A stretch of 64,000 nt of DNA from Brucella pseudogrignonensis (lineage in GTDB: Bacteria > Pseudomonadota > Alphaproteobacteria > Rhizobiales > Rhizobiaceae): the NCBI RefSeq assembly GCF_002252525.1, contig NZ_NNRM01000017.1, positions 1 through 64,000 on the forward strand. The letters are read 5' to 3'. The notes beneath the pieces were generated by a model, which saw nothing but the letters and a program-made list of their open reading frames with translations, ran no database searches and was not told where the DNA came from. Below, one piece after another: positions 1 through 8,807 of this stretch (positions are counted from its first letter, which is position 1; each line of letters opens with the position of its first letter). A program made the translations under genes and the position numbers.

Positions 1-41
1 TTATCCGACGCAAAACCGCTTCGCACTTTTGCTGGAAATGC
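1..41 (-). repeat. Intergenic hairpin repeat, subfamily A (at window edge)
   Basis: This is the reverse complement of the element at 8641-8685 and 37738-37781, reading GCATTTCCAGCAAAAGTGCG and onward on the minus strand. Its core AAAAGTGCGAAGCGGTTTT folds into a hairpin with a GAA triloop. The window edge may truncate it. It resembles the short mosaic intergenic repeats known from Rhizobiales; the family name is inferred. Confidence 0.75.
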
Positions 42-177
42 TGTAATCAACAGCCTGTGAGTACCCTCACCCAATCTTGAGTTCATCACACTGCTCAACA
101 ATATTAGCTTTATTGAAAGAAACGAAATCGCAAGATTCCGGTCCCTACATATAGTTATAACCTATTGGAATAAAACA

Positions 178-345
178 ATGATTGGCTGTATTCCCCCGAT
201 TCTTCTGCTCATGCTCGGCGCCATGCTTGGCTGGCTGATCGGCGGCAATTATGGTGCGGTCTGGGGAAGCTCAATCGGCGTAATCATCGGCATCGTCCTG
301 ATGATTATCATCGTCTTTTCGCTCATCAAAGCCCGGGGCCGCTAA
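178..345 (+). CDS. Small single-pass membrane protein (55 aa)
   Basis: The reading frame ATG 178 to TAA 345 encodes 55 residues. Most are hydrophobic: a Met/Leu-rich stretch (about residues 4-21), a Gly-rich turn (GGNYGAVWGSS), a second hydrophobic stretch (about 33-50), and a basic tail KARGR. This suggests one or two membrane segments with the tail in the cytoplasm. No good Shine-Dalgarno is visible upstream (AATAAAACA). The gene converges on parB. I do not recognise a family, and the function is unknown. Coding is supported by the clean hydrophobic pattern and the typical Lys/Arg end, not by homology. Confidence 0.55.
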   Translation: MIGCIPPILLLMLGAMLGWLIGGNYGAVWGSSIGVIIGIVLMIIIVFSLIKARGR

Positions 346-493
346 AGCATGTGTCGGAAAAGTTGGGACCGTCTTCGCCGGGATTTCTATACACTCGACT
401 GGTTTTTTTTCTCGCTACGATCCGACAACGAAGCGTCAAAAACAAAGAAATGGAACGAGCTGAGTGGACACAATTAATCGCGACACACTTTAA

Positions 494-528
494 CGAAAAA
501 AACCGTGAAACAGATGATGTTCCACGGT
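494..528 (-). terminator. Rho-independent terminator of parA-parB
   Basis: On the minus strand a 10-bp stem (ACCGTGGAAC with GTTTCACGGT, one G-U pair) and a 7-nt loop are followed by a run of T (plus-strand A at 496-502). It lies about 30 bp past the parB stop. Confidence 0.75.
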
Positions 529-558
529 CTCAAATACCAAGTGTCTGACGAAATAGTA

Positions 559-1434
559 TCAGCTCTGCAGACGACGGCAAATCTCGTCCAGCTGCTCGAG
601 CGAGCTGTAGCGAATTTTGACATCGCCACCACGTTCGCGATGATTGATCTCAACCTTCATTCCAGTGACATCGGACAGCAGCTTTTCAAGCGCTTTAGTG
701 TCAGCATCTTTCTCGATGGGCACACTCTTGCCCGGCTTCGGCTCGGCACCGTTGCGTGCCTGAGACAAGGCCTCAACCTGACGCACTGACAGCCCCTCTT
801 TCACAACCCGCTCAGCCAGAGCGGTCGGGTCTTCCATTGTGATCAGGCTACGGGCATGACCAGCCGACAAAGCGCCATCAGAGATAAAATCCTGTACGCG
901 TTGCGGCAGTTTCAAAAGACGCAGCGTATTAGCCACATGGCTGCGGCTCTTGCCGATAACCTGGGCCAGATCGTTCTGCGTATAATCGTGATTGTCGATA
1001 AGCTGTTGATATCCCATAGCTTCTTCGACTGCGTTGAGGTCAGCGCGCTGTACGTTTTCAACGATTGCAATCTCAAGCGCCACGCGATCATCAACATCGC
1101 GGATGATGACCGGGATGCTGTCGACGCCCGCGCGCTGCGATGCGCGCCAACGACGTTCACCAGCAATCAGCTCAAAGCGATCCGGCTCGCCTGGTGCCGG
1201 ACGAACCACGATTGGCTGAACGACACCATGTTCCTTGATCGACTGCGCCAGATCTTCGAGTTCGACTTCCGAAAACATGCGACGCGGATTGCGCGGATTG
1301 CGTGTTACGAACTCAATCGGAACATTACGCTCGCTTGAAATCGGCACCTTGCGTTCTTCCGCCGGGCGGTCGATTTCACCGATCAGGGCGGCCAAGCCGC
1401 GGCCAAGGCGCTTTTTTGAAGGATCGTCGTTCAT
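559..1434 (-). CDS. parB: Chromosome-partitioning protein ParB
   Basis: This 291-aa CTPase/DNA-binding protein binds parS and spreads to form the partition complex that ParA moves. The N-terminal ParA-contacting motif KKRLGRGLAALIGE is present at residues about 7-20. The ParB/Srx nuclease-fold domain includes GERRWRASQRAG, the CTP-binding arginine motif. A helix-turn-helix (about residues 140-165, containing IGKSRSHVANTLRLLKLP) and a C-terminal dimerisation domain follow. The ATG at 1434 is preferred because an upstream in-frame TTG (1452) lacks a ribosome site, while AGGA lies 10 nt before 1434. The gene is 69 bp downstream of parA, and matching parS sites lie at 2918, 5162 and 5207. Confidence 0.97.
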   Translation of the reverse strand: MNDDPSKKRLGRGLAALIGEIDRPAEERKVPISSERNVPIEFVTRNPRNPRRMFSEVELEDLAQSIKEHGVVQPIVVRPAPGEPDRFELIAGERRWRASQRAGVDSIPVIIRDVDDRVALEIAIVENVQRADLNAVEEAMGYQQLIDNHDYTQNDLAQVIGKSRSHVANTLRLLKLPQRVQDFISDGALSAGHARSLITMEDPTALAERVVKEGLSVRQVEALSQARNGAEPKPGKSVPIEKDADTKALEKLLSDVTGMKVEINHRERGGDVKIRYSSLEQLDEICRRLQS

Positions 1435-1503
1435 CGTCGGCAGTTCCTGCAATTGTTACGTAGTCGAATCGATAAAGTACCGTTATCCGATACTCGCTTA
1501 TTA

Positions 1504-2301
1504 TCATGCGGCCTGAAGCTGCCGCTCACGCTGAATAACTTCGGAAGCAAGCTGTAGATAGGCCTGACTGCCTGCACATTTCAGGTCATACAGAATAGCT
1601 GGCTTGCCATGCGATGGCGCTTCCGAAACACGTACATTGCGTGGAATAACAGTACGATAGACCTTCTCACCCATGAAAGCGCGAACGTCTTCAACAACCT
1701 GAGAAGCGAGGTTGTTGCGGCTATCGAACATGGTGAGCACTATGCCCTGAATGGTCAGTTCAGGATTAATCGTCGACCGAACCTGATTGACCGTCTGGAG
1801 CAACTGGCTGAGACCTTCGAGCGCGAAGAACTCACACTGCAACGGAACCATCACGGAATCTGCTGCTGCCATCGCATTGAGCGTCAGAAGATTGAGCGAT
1901 GGCGGGCAATCCACCAGCACATAAGAAAACTTTTCTGCAACAGCTGAATCGAAACGCAGCGCATCACGCAAGCGGCGCGTACGATCGGGCGCCTGCGCGA
2001 TTTCCATTTCGATACCGAGCAAATCGAGTGTTGACGGAACGATGTACAGATTTGGAACATCGCTCTGCATGGCGGCTTCATTCACGGAAGCTTCCTGCGT
2101 CAGCACGTCATAAGACGATAATGGACGGTTCTGCCGGTCAATACCAAGCCCGGTACTTGCGTTACCCTGCGGATCGAGATCGACAATCAGCACAGTTTCG
2201 CCAATGGCGGCCAATGCGGTAGCCAGATTAATGGCAGTCGTTGTCTTGCCAACGCCGCCCTTCTGGTTCGCAATGGTTATGATCCTGGATCTCTTGTTCA
2301 T
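1504..2301 (-). CDS. parA: Chromosome-partitioning ATPase ParA
   Basis: This 265-aa Walker-type (deviant P-loop) ATPase segregates the ParB-parS complex along the nucleoid. The P-loop KGGVGKTTTAINLA is at residues 12-25, with the signature lysine KGG, and the Walker B region VLVDCPPSLN is mid-protein. The start at 2301 (MNKRSRIITIANQ) has an AGGG ribosome site 7-8 nt upstream. The longer frame to 2349 would overlap rsmG and adds unconserved sequence. The chromosomal position beside rsmG, mnmG and mnmE is the classic origin-proximal arrangement, so this is the chromosome I system and not a RepA replicon protein. Confidence 0.97.
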   Translation of the reverse strand: MNKRSRIITIANQKGGVGKTTTAINLATALAAIGETVLIVDLDPQGNASTGLGIDRQNRPLSSYDVLTQEASVNEAAMQSDVPNLYIVPSTLDLLGIEMEIAQAPDRTRRLRDALRFDSAVAEKFSYVLVDCPPSLNLLTLNAMAAADSVMVPLQCEFFALEGLSQLLQTVNQVRSTINPELTIQGIVLTMFDSRNNLASQVVEDVRAFMGEKVYRTVIPRNVRVSEAPSHGKPAILYDLKCAGSQAYLQLASEVIQRERQLQAA

Positions 2302-2338
2302 ACCGTCGCCCTGCTGCTTTCTGCTCTGAGATAACGAA

Positions 2339-2980
2339 TTAGTCTGCAATGCGTCGAAGATTGCTGATTTCGAGTATCACCGAAGCTTTATCGATAGCAC
2401 TTTCATGTTGTACCAGATCGAAACGCCAGCCGACACGGCTTTCATCGATTTCTCTCTGGTAATCCCGACCTTTTTGAAAAAGAGCCTTTGAACCCGTGGT
2501 AAGCCAAGGTTCAGCGAGCTCGAAAAGATCGGTCAACGAGGCGAGTGCGCGGGCGGTTACGACATCCGGCACGTCGATTTTATCCCACATTGCTTCAATG
2601 CGGGCAGAATGAATACGTGCTGGCACAGCCAGATGGCCTGCAGCTGTACGAAGAAATGCAGCTTTTTTTCCCGCACTTTCGACCAGATCAATCGAAGCAC
2701 TCTGAACTTCCTTCAGAAAGCATGCGGTTACGATACCGGGAAAGCCGCCGCCAGATCCGAGATCAAGCCATCGCTTAGCGTCAGGAGCGAGCGGAAATAT
2801 CTGCGAACTGTCGAGAATATGGCGGCTCCACAGGTCCGCAAGGGTAGAAGGTGACGCCAGATTAATGGCCGAAGACCACTTGCGAAACAGCTCTTCAAAG
2901 GCAATCAGCCGCTCATTTGTTTCACGTGAAACACCCGGAACAATAGTTTTCAAGCTTGAATAACGGCTATCCACAGTCAT
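2339..2980 (-). CDS. rsmG: 16S rRNA (guanine527-N7)-methyltransferase RsmG (GidB)
   Basis: The product (213 aa) methylates G527 of 16S rRNA using S-adenosylmethionine; loss in other bacteria gives low-level streptomycin resistance. The SAM-binding motif [14 protein letters not shown] is at about residues 67-80. The start codon overlaps the mnmG stop as ATGA (2977-2980), implying translational coupling. The codons for Val-Ser-Arg-Glu-Thr (about residues 17-21) are also a perfect parS site at 2918-2933. Confidence 0.96.
   Translation of the reverse strand: MTVDSRYSSLKTIVPGVSRETNERLIAFEELFRKWSSAINLASPSTLADLWSRHILDSSQIFPLAPDAKRWLDLGSGGGFPGIVTACFLKEVQSASIDLVESAGKKAAFLRTAAGHLAVPARIHSARIEAMWDKIDVPDVVTARALASLTDLFELAEPWLTTGSKALFQKGRDYQREIDESRVGWRFDLVQHESAIDKASVILEISNLRRIAD
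2918..2933. other. parS centromere site inside rsmG
   Basis: A perfect 16-bp palindrome, TGTTTCACGTGAAACA, identical to the widely conserved chromosomal parS consensus. It lies within the N-terminal codons of rsmG, so both the site and the encoded VSRET are constrained. It is about 9 kb from the predicted oriC. Confidence 0.93.
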
Positions 2981-4896
2981 GCTACGCTTTTCCCGGCGTT
3001 TAGTTCAGCAGCAGCACGCTCACGCGCGCTATGCTTCTTAATATGCGTGATAAGCAGAGCAAGGGCTGCAGGTGTAATACCTTCAACGCGCTGCGCTTCT
3101 GCAATTGTCTCCGGCATACGCTGTTTGAGCTTAAACTTGAGCTCGTTAGAAAGACCGGAAATCGCATCAAAGTCCAACGACGCAGGAATGAAGAGACGCT
3201 CTTCCCGCTCCATCACAGCAATATCGCTCTGCTGGCGATCCATATAGACCGAGTATTGAGCTTCGATTTCCAGCGCTTCCCGCGTGATCGAATCAATGGT
3301 GTTCAGCTCTGGCCAGATAGCCTGTAGCTTCTGTAGATCAATATCCGGATAGGACAGGAGATCATAAGCCGAGCGACGCACACCATCCTGATTAAGATGA
3401 AGCTCATAACGACTTGCCTGGTTTGGTGTAATCGTGAGTTCCTTCGTCAAATCGCGCGCTGCCGACAATGCGTCTTGACGTGCTGCAAACTTCTCGCGGC
3501 GCTCGGACCCAAGAATGCCGAGCTGATCAGCCAGAGGTGTGAGCCTTTGATCAGCATTGTCAGCACGCAAAGACAGGCGGAATTCGGCGCGTGAGGTGAA
3601 CATGCGATAAGGCTCGCTTACACCACGCGATGTCAAATCGTCGACCATAACACCTATATAGGCTTCCGTGCGCTGAATAATAACTGGCTCGCTACCCCCT
3701 GCCCGCTTTGCAGCATTAAGACCAGCGAGGAGTCCTTGTGCGCCTGCTTCTTCATAACCGGTCGTGCCGTTAATCTGGCCAGCAAGGAACAGACCAGTCA
3801 CGCGGCGCGTTTCCAGACTGCGTTTCAATTCGCGCGGATCGATGAAGTCATATTCAATTGCGTAGCCAGGCTGCAGCATAATTGCCTTTTCAAGACCGGG
3901 AATAGTCTTGAGATAAGCGAGCTGTACTTCTTCTGGCAGAGATGTCGAAATGCCGTTTGGATAGACGGTATCATCGTCCAGCCCTTCCGGCTCCAGAAAT
4001 ATCTGGTGCCCATCACGATCACCAAATTTAACGATCTTGTCTTCAACGGATGGGCAATAGCGCGGACCGACCCCTTCGATAGAACCGGAATACATTGCAG
4101 ACCGATGAAGATTGGCACGAATAATTGCATGCGTTTCAGGCGTCGTGCGCGTGATACCACAATCAATCTGTGGAGTGGTGATCTTGTCGGTCATCAATGA
4201 GAATGGGACCGGGTCTTCATCTGCCGATTGCATATCGAGGCTCTGCCAGTCAATCGTTCGACCGTCGAGGCGCGGTGGCGTCCCCGTCTTCAGGCGACCG
4301 ACAGCAAAACCTAAACCTCGCAAAGTATCCGACAATCCGAGCGCCGGGTTCTCACCCATACGGCCGGCCGGGATTTTCTTCTCACCAATATGAATAAGGC
4401 CGTTCAGGAATGTCCCGGTTGTCAGGACCACAGCCGCACAAGTCAGCGCGCGACCGTCACCGAGAATAACCCCGGTGATAGCTCCGTCCGTTACGCGAAT
4501 ATCTGAAGCGCCGCCCTCAACAACCGTCAGATCATCCTGCGCCGAAATAAGCTCCTGCATCGCAAGCCGATAAAGCTTGCGGTCAGCCTGTGTGCGCGGA
4601 CCACGAACGGCTGGTCCTTTACGACGATTGAGCAAGCGGAACTGAATGCCCGCCTTATCTGCAACACGACCCATCAAGCCGTCGAGCGCGTCGATCTCGC
4701 GAACAAGATGGCCTTTGCCCAGACCACCAATCGCAGGATTGCAGGACATCACGCCAATCGTATCGAAGCGATGCGTTACGAGAGCAGTGCGCGCGCCTGC
4801 ACGCGCGGACGCTGCCGCAGCTTCGCAGCCTGCATGTCCACCACCAATGACGATAACATCAAAAGCTGTCGCTTCGGCAGAACCTATGTTGTTCAT
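2977..4896 (-). CDS. mnmG: tRNA uridine-5-carboxymethylaminomethyl modification enzyme MnmG (GidA)
   Basis: This 639-aa FAD-dependent enzyme works with MnmE to install the (carboxymethyl)aminomethyl group at wobble U34 of certain tRNAs. The FAD-binding motif [21 protein letters not shown] is at the N-terminus, split here as [11 protein letters not shown]. The signatures [21 protein letters not shown] and [12 protein letters not shown] follow (key residues CNP and GG.GKG), and a helical MnmE-binding domain forms the C-terminus. The length is typical. Its stop overlaps the rsmG start. Its upstream region holds a degenerate hairpin repeat and two parS-like sites. Confidence 0.97.
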   Translation of the reverse strand: MNNIGSAEATAFDVIVIGGGHAGCEAAAASARAGARTALVTHRFDTIGVMSCNPAIGGLGKGHLVREIDALDGLMGRVADKAGIQFRLLNRRKGPAVRGPRTQADRKLYRLAMQELISAQDDLTVVEGGASDIRVTDGAITGVILGDGRALTCAAVVLTTGTFLNGLIHIGEKKIPAGRMGENPALGLSDTLRGLGFAVGRLKTGTPPRLDGRTIDWQSLDMQSADEDPVPFSLMTDKITTPQIDCGITRTTPETHAIIRANLHRSAMYSGSIEGVGPRYCPSVEDKIVKFGDRDGHQIFLEPEGLDDDTVYPNGISTSLPEEVQLAYLKTIPGLEKAIMLQPGYAIEYDFIDPRELKRSLETRRVTGLFLAGQINGTTGYEEAGAQGLLAGLNAAKRAGGSEPVIIQRTEAYIGVMVDDLTSRGVSEPYRMFTSRAEFRLSLRADNADQRLTPLADQLGILGSERREKFAARQDALSAARDLTKELTITPNQASRYELHLNQDGVRRSAYDLLSYPDIDLQKLQAIWPELNTIDSITREALEIEAQYSVYMDRQQSDIAVMEREERLFIPASLDFDAISGLSNELKFKLKQRMPETIAEAQRVEGITPAALALLITHIKKHSARERAAAELNAGKSVA

Positions 4897-4921
4897 ACTG
4901 ATGCTTCCGAATCCAATCTAG

Positions 4922-4964
4922 GCATTCCCAGCAAAAGTGCCATGCAGCTTTGCGTTGGATAATG
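4922..4964 (+). repeat. Degenerate intergenic hairpin repeat, subfamily A
   Basis: GCATTCCCAGCAAAAGTGCC continuing to GGATAATGCG matches the copies at 8641 and 37738, with several substitutions. The GAA loop has become CAT, but the apical C-G pair remains and one internal position now pairs (T-A). It lies just upstream of mnmG. Confidence 0.7.
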
Positions 4965-5161
4965 CGTAAGGCAAAGAGGGAGAGCGTATCAGAAAATGTC
5001 GCCAATCGGAATCGCTCTGGAAAGCAGTCTCTTTGACATGTTTATGCTTTCAACGGAAGGGGTAACCCGACTGAGGTGCGATCAACTCTTTGATAAATTT
5101 GATACGAAACTCGACTCACGGATGCGAACGGGAGTCAATAAGCCTATGCAGATTCCACAGA

Positions 5162-5177
5162 TGTTTCACGTGAAACA
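5162..5177. other. parS centromere site, mnmE-mnmG intergenic
   Basis: Perfect palindrome TGTTTCACGTGAAACA, identical to the site in rsmG. It lies in the 327-bp mnmE-mnmG gap. Apart from this site, its neighbour at 5207, the degenerate repeat at 4922 and presumably the mnmG promoter, I see nothing else in the gap. Confidence 0.94.
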
Positions 5178-5206
5178 TTTCTTGGGGTCGCAAACCCTGC
5201 TCCAAC

Positions 5207-5222
5207 TGTTTCACGTGAATCA
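5207..5222. other. parS-like site, one mismatch
   Basis: TGTTTCACGTGAATCA differs from the parS consensus at one base (A to T in the right arm). It is centred 45 bp from the perfect site at 5162 and sits 1 bp beyond the mnmE stop. A tandem pair of this kind is a likely ParB nucleation region. Confidence 0.85.
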
Positions 5223-5223
5223 C

Positions 5224-6555
5224 TCATTTTCCGATGCAGAATTGCGAGAAAATCACATCCAATATTTCTTCAACGTCGACATCGCCGGTAATGCGTCCGA
5301 GATATTGCGATGCGCGGCGCATGTTTTCAGCGCGCAATTCCAGCGGCAGATCATCTCGCTCTGCCGCTATTGAGATTTCGAAGATTGTTGATTGCAGCAG
5401 ATTGATATGTCTCTGGCGCGTTGGTACTGCGTCATTGATCAAGCCTATCCGTTCCTCGGCAAAGGATTGCAGAGCTTTCAGTAATTGATCGAGGCCATCA
5501 GCCGTCTTGGTGGAAATTTCAAACTGCCAGTAAGCAGAACCAGCAGCATTGCCAAGGTCAGCTTTGGTTCCCACGGTCCAGATATCCGCACTACCCTCTT
5601 CCAAAGTTACTGCAATCGGATTCTGCATATCCTCAAGCATCAGAACCAGATCAGCCTCGGCCGCGCGTTCGCGGGCTCGCTCAATCCCGATACGCTCGAC
5701 CTGACTGGTCGTCTCGCGCAATCCCGCTGTGTCCGTCACATAGACCGGGATGCCGCCGAGGTTGAGTTTAACTTCGAGCAGATCGCGTGTTGTACCCGCC
5801 TCTTCCGAGATAATTGCGATCTCCCGACCGGCAAGGAAGTTGAGCAGGCTCGACTTGCCGGCATTGGGTGCGCCAGCAATGACGACGTGCAAACCATCCC
5901 GCAACATCGCAGCTCGTTTGCCGCTTTCAATATGGCGGGTAATTTCACTCCACAGAGACTTGAGTTGTTCCCATACCTGCCCCGAAACGGAACCAGGCAC
6001 ATCACTTTCATCTGCGAAGTCGAGTTCAGCCTCAATCAATGCGCGGGAGCGAATAAGCTTCTGACGCCACTCTGTATAAAGCTGACGCTGCGCTCCGGAC
6101 GCGACCTGCAATGCAAGGCGACGCTGGCCTTCTGTTTCCGCCGCAATCAGATCGGCCAGACCTTCAGCAATCGTTAGATCCATCTTGCCATTAGTGAATG
6201 CACGACGGGTAAATTCACCCGCTTCCGCAATTCGGGAATTCGGGAACGTGTTGAGTTCTTCCAGGAGCTTTTCGACCACTGCAATGCCGCCATGCAGATG
6301 AAACTCCGCGCAATCCTCGCCGGTAAAGCTGTTCGGGCCCGGGAAAAAAAGTGCCAAGCCCTTATCAATTGCGTCGCCATTGCGCGTTTGAAAAGTCTTA
6401 TACGCAGCGTATCTCGGTTCAATGGCCTTTCCAAGAATCGTTTCGATAACGAATCGAACTTGTGGGCCGGATATGCGTACCACCGCCACACCGGAAGGCA
6501 GGCGTCCACTCGACAAGGCGAAAATCGTGTCCTGAAGATGTTGCGGCTCGCTCAT
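5224..6555 (-). CDS. mnmE: tRNA modification GTPase MnmE (TrmE)
   Basis: This 443-aa G protein forms the wobble-uridine modification complex with MnmG. An N-terminal tetrahydrofolate-binding domain (about residues 1-120) is followed by helical regions around an inserted GTPase domain. The G1 motif GAPNAGKSSLLN (about 225) and the switch region GTTRDLLE with DTAGLRET are present. The C-terminus ends FCIGK, matching the invariant C(I/L/V)GK tail with the catalytic cysteine. It starts at ATG 6555, divergent from the gene at 6619, with only 63 bp between them. Confidence 0.97.
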   Translation of the reverse strand: MSEPQHLQDTIFALSSGRLPSGVAVVRISGPQVRFVIETILGKAIEPRYAAYKTFQTRNGDAIDKGLALFFPGPNSFTGEDCAEFHLHGGIAVVEKLLEELNTFPNSRIAEAGEFTRRAFTNGKMDLTIAEGLADLIAAETEGQRRLALQVASGAQRQLYTEWRQKLIRSRALIEAELDFADESDVPGSVSGQVWEQLKSLWSEITRHIESGKRAAMLRDGLHVVIAGAPNAGKSSLLNFLAGREIAIISEEAGTTRDLLEVKLNLGGIPVYVTDTAGLRETTSQVERIGIERARERAAEADLVLMLEDMQNPIAVTLEEGSADIWTVGTKADLGNAAGSAYWQFEISTKTADGLDQLLKALQSFAEERIGLINDAVPTRQRHINLLQSTIFEISIAAERDDLPLELRAENMRRASQYLGRITGDVDVEEILDVIFSQFCIGK

Positions 6556-6618
6556 TTGATTTCCCGTTCTATATAGATGACTACGTGATATTCATTCGTG
6601 TCAGGAAAGAAAAGGCTT

Positions 6619-8631
6619 ATGACTGATATCAGCAGCAACAGGCTCGGCAGAGAGCCAAGCGCTTATCTTCGTCAACATGCCGATAATCCGGTTCACTGGC
6701 AGCCATGGAGCAAACAAGCGCTGGATGCTGCACGCGAACTGAACCGCCCTATCCTGCTTTCCGTCGGTTATGCGGCATGTCACTGGTGCCATGTAATGGC
6801 GCATGAGTCTTTCGAGAACCCGGAAATCGCGGAAGTCATGAACGCGCTTTTCGTAAATGTAAAAGTCGACCGCGAAGAACGACCGGATATCGACCAAATT
6901 TATATGGCCGCTTTAAGCGCCATGGGACAGCAGGGCGGCTGGCCGCTCACCATGTTCCTGCGCCCCGACGGTAAGCCTTTCTGGGGTGGAACTTATTTCC
7001 CGCCGAAGGCGCGGCATAACATGCCCGGCTTCGTTGATGTGCTCAACGCCGTCAACAATCTCTGGCAGGGAAATAAAGAAAAAATTAACCATAATGCCGA
7101 GGCTGTATTCAACCATCTGGAAGCCCAGTTGGCTGCTCAAAGCGAAGCGCGCGCCAATGAAGTGACACGCTTTAACGAAGTCGCAGACCGTATCTATGCC
7201 ATGTTTGATCCGGTACGTGGCGGCATAGATAATGCGCCCAAGTTCCCCAATGCACCCTTCATGGATGCCTTATGGCTGTCCTGGCTCTATAATCGCGAGG
7301 TTTCACATCGCGACGCGTTTCTGCTTTCTCTCAGAACAATGTTGCAAGGTGGCATTTACGATCATCTGGGCGGCGGGCTTTGCCGCTATAGCGTCGATGC
7401 CGATTGGCTGGTGCCGCATTTCGAAAAGATGCTGTATGACAATGCGCAGGTCATTCGCCATGCGACCTACGCCTATGCGGAAACGCAAGATGATTTGTTC
7501 TGCATCCGAATCGAAGAGGTTATCGATTGGCTGATGCTTGAAATGCGCCTGCCCGACGGAAGTTTTGCATCCAGTCTCGATGCTGATAGCGAGGGTGAGG
7601 AAGGCAAATTTTATATCTTCACCGGTAGCGAGATTGATGCCGTCCTCGGTGATCAGGCTGAAAGCTTCAAATCCTGGTATGGCGTGAAGCCCGCAGGCAA
7701 TTTCGAAGGCAGCAACATTCTCAATCGTCTTCACGCTGTCGGCGAACCGGCAATGCTCCCGCCGGATATAGAAGCTTCGAGACAGAAGTTGTTGGCTTAT
7801 CGCAGCCAACGCATCCGCCCCGGACGTGACGAAAAGGCACTGACAGACTGGAACGCACTGGCAATTCGCGCACTGGCTGAAGCGGGGCGCAGTTTTCAAA
7901 GGCAGGACTGGATTGAATATGCCGTCACCGCTTATCGTTCGATAGGGTCATCTTTTCAGAATGGTCGCATGGCGCATTGCCGGATGGATGACGTGTTACT
8001 CTACCCTGCCCTCTCCACCGATTACGCAGCGATGATTAATGCTGCCCTGTCACTCTTTGAAGCGACAGGAGATCGAACATTCATCGTTGATGCTGTGGCA
8101 CTTAAAGATGCACTTGATGCGGCCAATCGCGATGCATCAGGCAACTATCGGCTTTCAGCGCTCGATGCGGAAGATGTCATTCTCCATGCCTATGGCGATT
8201 ATGACGAAGCAATCCCCAGTGCTACAAGCCAGATCATCGAAGCTTTCACGCGCCTGTTTCTCGTGACCGGTGATCTGCATCTTTATAATCAGAATGAGCG
8301 TCTGGTGGAACAAGCCATGGGCCGCGCTCTTGTCCAGCAATATGGTCAGATCGGCATTTTGAACGCTGCCCGCTTTGCAGCCGAACCATTGTCTTTGGTG
8401 ATTGCCGAGGAAAGCTGTGAAGGCGAACTAAGCTTGATCGCTCAACACAATCCTGATCCGCGGCGGGTCGATAAGTTCGTTCCGTTTGAAGCCGGCAAAG
8501 CGATTGAACTTCCAACAGGGGGCACCGCACATGCTGATAAACCTTCAGCGTGGCTCTGTAAGGGGCAAGTGTGCCTTGCACCGGTAGAGACCCCGGCTGC
8601 ACTCGAAATCCTCCTCAGAGGCCATTCTTGA
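6619..8631 (+). CDS. DUF255 thioredoxin-domain protein (YyaL/SSP411 family)
   Basis: A protein of about 670 aa with an N-terminal thioredoxin-like domain carrying the CxxC-type motif ACHWCHVM (about residues 50-57). A long alpha/alpha-toroid domain related to cellulose- and glucosamine-epimerase folds follows. The family is widespread and its biochemical role is not established. An ATG at 6619 is preferred to the GTG at 6598 because AAAAGG lies just before it and none precedes the GTG. It is the only plus-strand gene between parB and the origin, so it runs against the neighbouring direction. Confidence 0.85.
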   Translation: MTDISSNRLGREPSAYLRQHADNPVHWQPWSKQALDAARELNRPILLSVGYAACHWCHVMAHESFENPEIAEVMNALFVNVKVDREERPDIDQIYMAALSAMGQQGGWPLTMFLRPDGKPFWGGTYFPPKARHNMPGFVDVLNAVNNLWQGNKEKINHNAEAVFNHLEAQLAAQSEARANEVTRFNEVADRIYAMFDPVRGGIDNAPKFPNAPFMDALWLSWLYNREVSHRDAFLLSLRTMLQGGIYDHLGGGLCRYSVDADWLVPHFEKMLYDNAQVIRHATYAYAETQDDLFCIRIEEVIDWLMLEMRLPDGSFASSLDADSEGEEGKFYIFTGSEIDAVLGDQAESFKSWYGVKPAGNFEGSNILNRLHAVGEPAMLPPDIEASRQKLLAYRSQRIRPGRDEKALTDWNALAIRALAEAGRSFQRQDWIEYAVTAYRSIGSSFQNGRMAHCRMDDVLLYPALSTDYAAMINAALSLFEATGDRTFIVDAVALKDALDAANRDASGNYRLSALDAEDVILHAYGDYDEAIPSATSQIIEAFTRLFLVTGDLHLYNQNERLVEQAMGRALVQQYGQIGILNAARFAAEPLSLVIAEESCEGELSLIAQHNPDPRRVDKFVPFEAGKAIELPTGGTAHADKPSAWLCKGQVCLAPVETPAALEILLRGHS

Positions 8632-8640
8632 GGTATTATA

Positions 8641-8685
8641 GCATTTCCAGCAAAAGTGCGAAGCGGTTTTGCGCCGGATAATGCG
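8641..8685 (+). repeat. Intergenic hairpin repeat, subfamily A
   Basis: GCATTTCCAGCAAAAGTGCG to GGATAATGC, nearly identical to 37738-37781 and to the minus-strand copy at 1-41. The hairpin core AAAAGTGCGAAGCGGTTTT is flanked by C and G. A second inverted repeat, AGCGGTTTC with GGAACCGCT, follows at 8703-8738, so the element looks like a mosaic of two modules. Confidence 0.85.
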
Positions 8686-8751
8686 TAAAAACAGATAGTT
8701 GCAGCGGTTTCAACGATTTAATCCTAACTGGAACCGCTGTATTGATTAAGC

Positions 8752-8786
8752 AAAAACGCCGCGCTGATTTCTCAACGCGGCGTTTT
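8752..8786. terminator. Bidirectional terminator between the DUF255 gene and rho
   Basis: Stem ACGCCGCG (8756-8763) pairs with CGCGGCGT (8776-8783) across a 12-nt loop. A run of A precedes it and a run of T follows, so it can work for both converging genes. Confidence 0.8.
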
Positions 8787-8807
8787 CTATTAATTGAAAT
8801 CTTTGGA

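Noticed and set aside
351-548. Open frame of 65 aa on the plus strand after the small membrane protein
   Set aside because: It starts inside what may be a degenerate subfamily B repeat and runs through the parB terminator, with no ribosome site or family-like motif.
856-1338. 160-aa frame antisense to parB
   Set aside because: Shadow of the parB codons; ParB is fully supported on the other strand.
3736-4200. 154-aa frame antisense to mnmG
   Set aside because: No motif, and the sense gene is intact and conserved.
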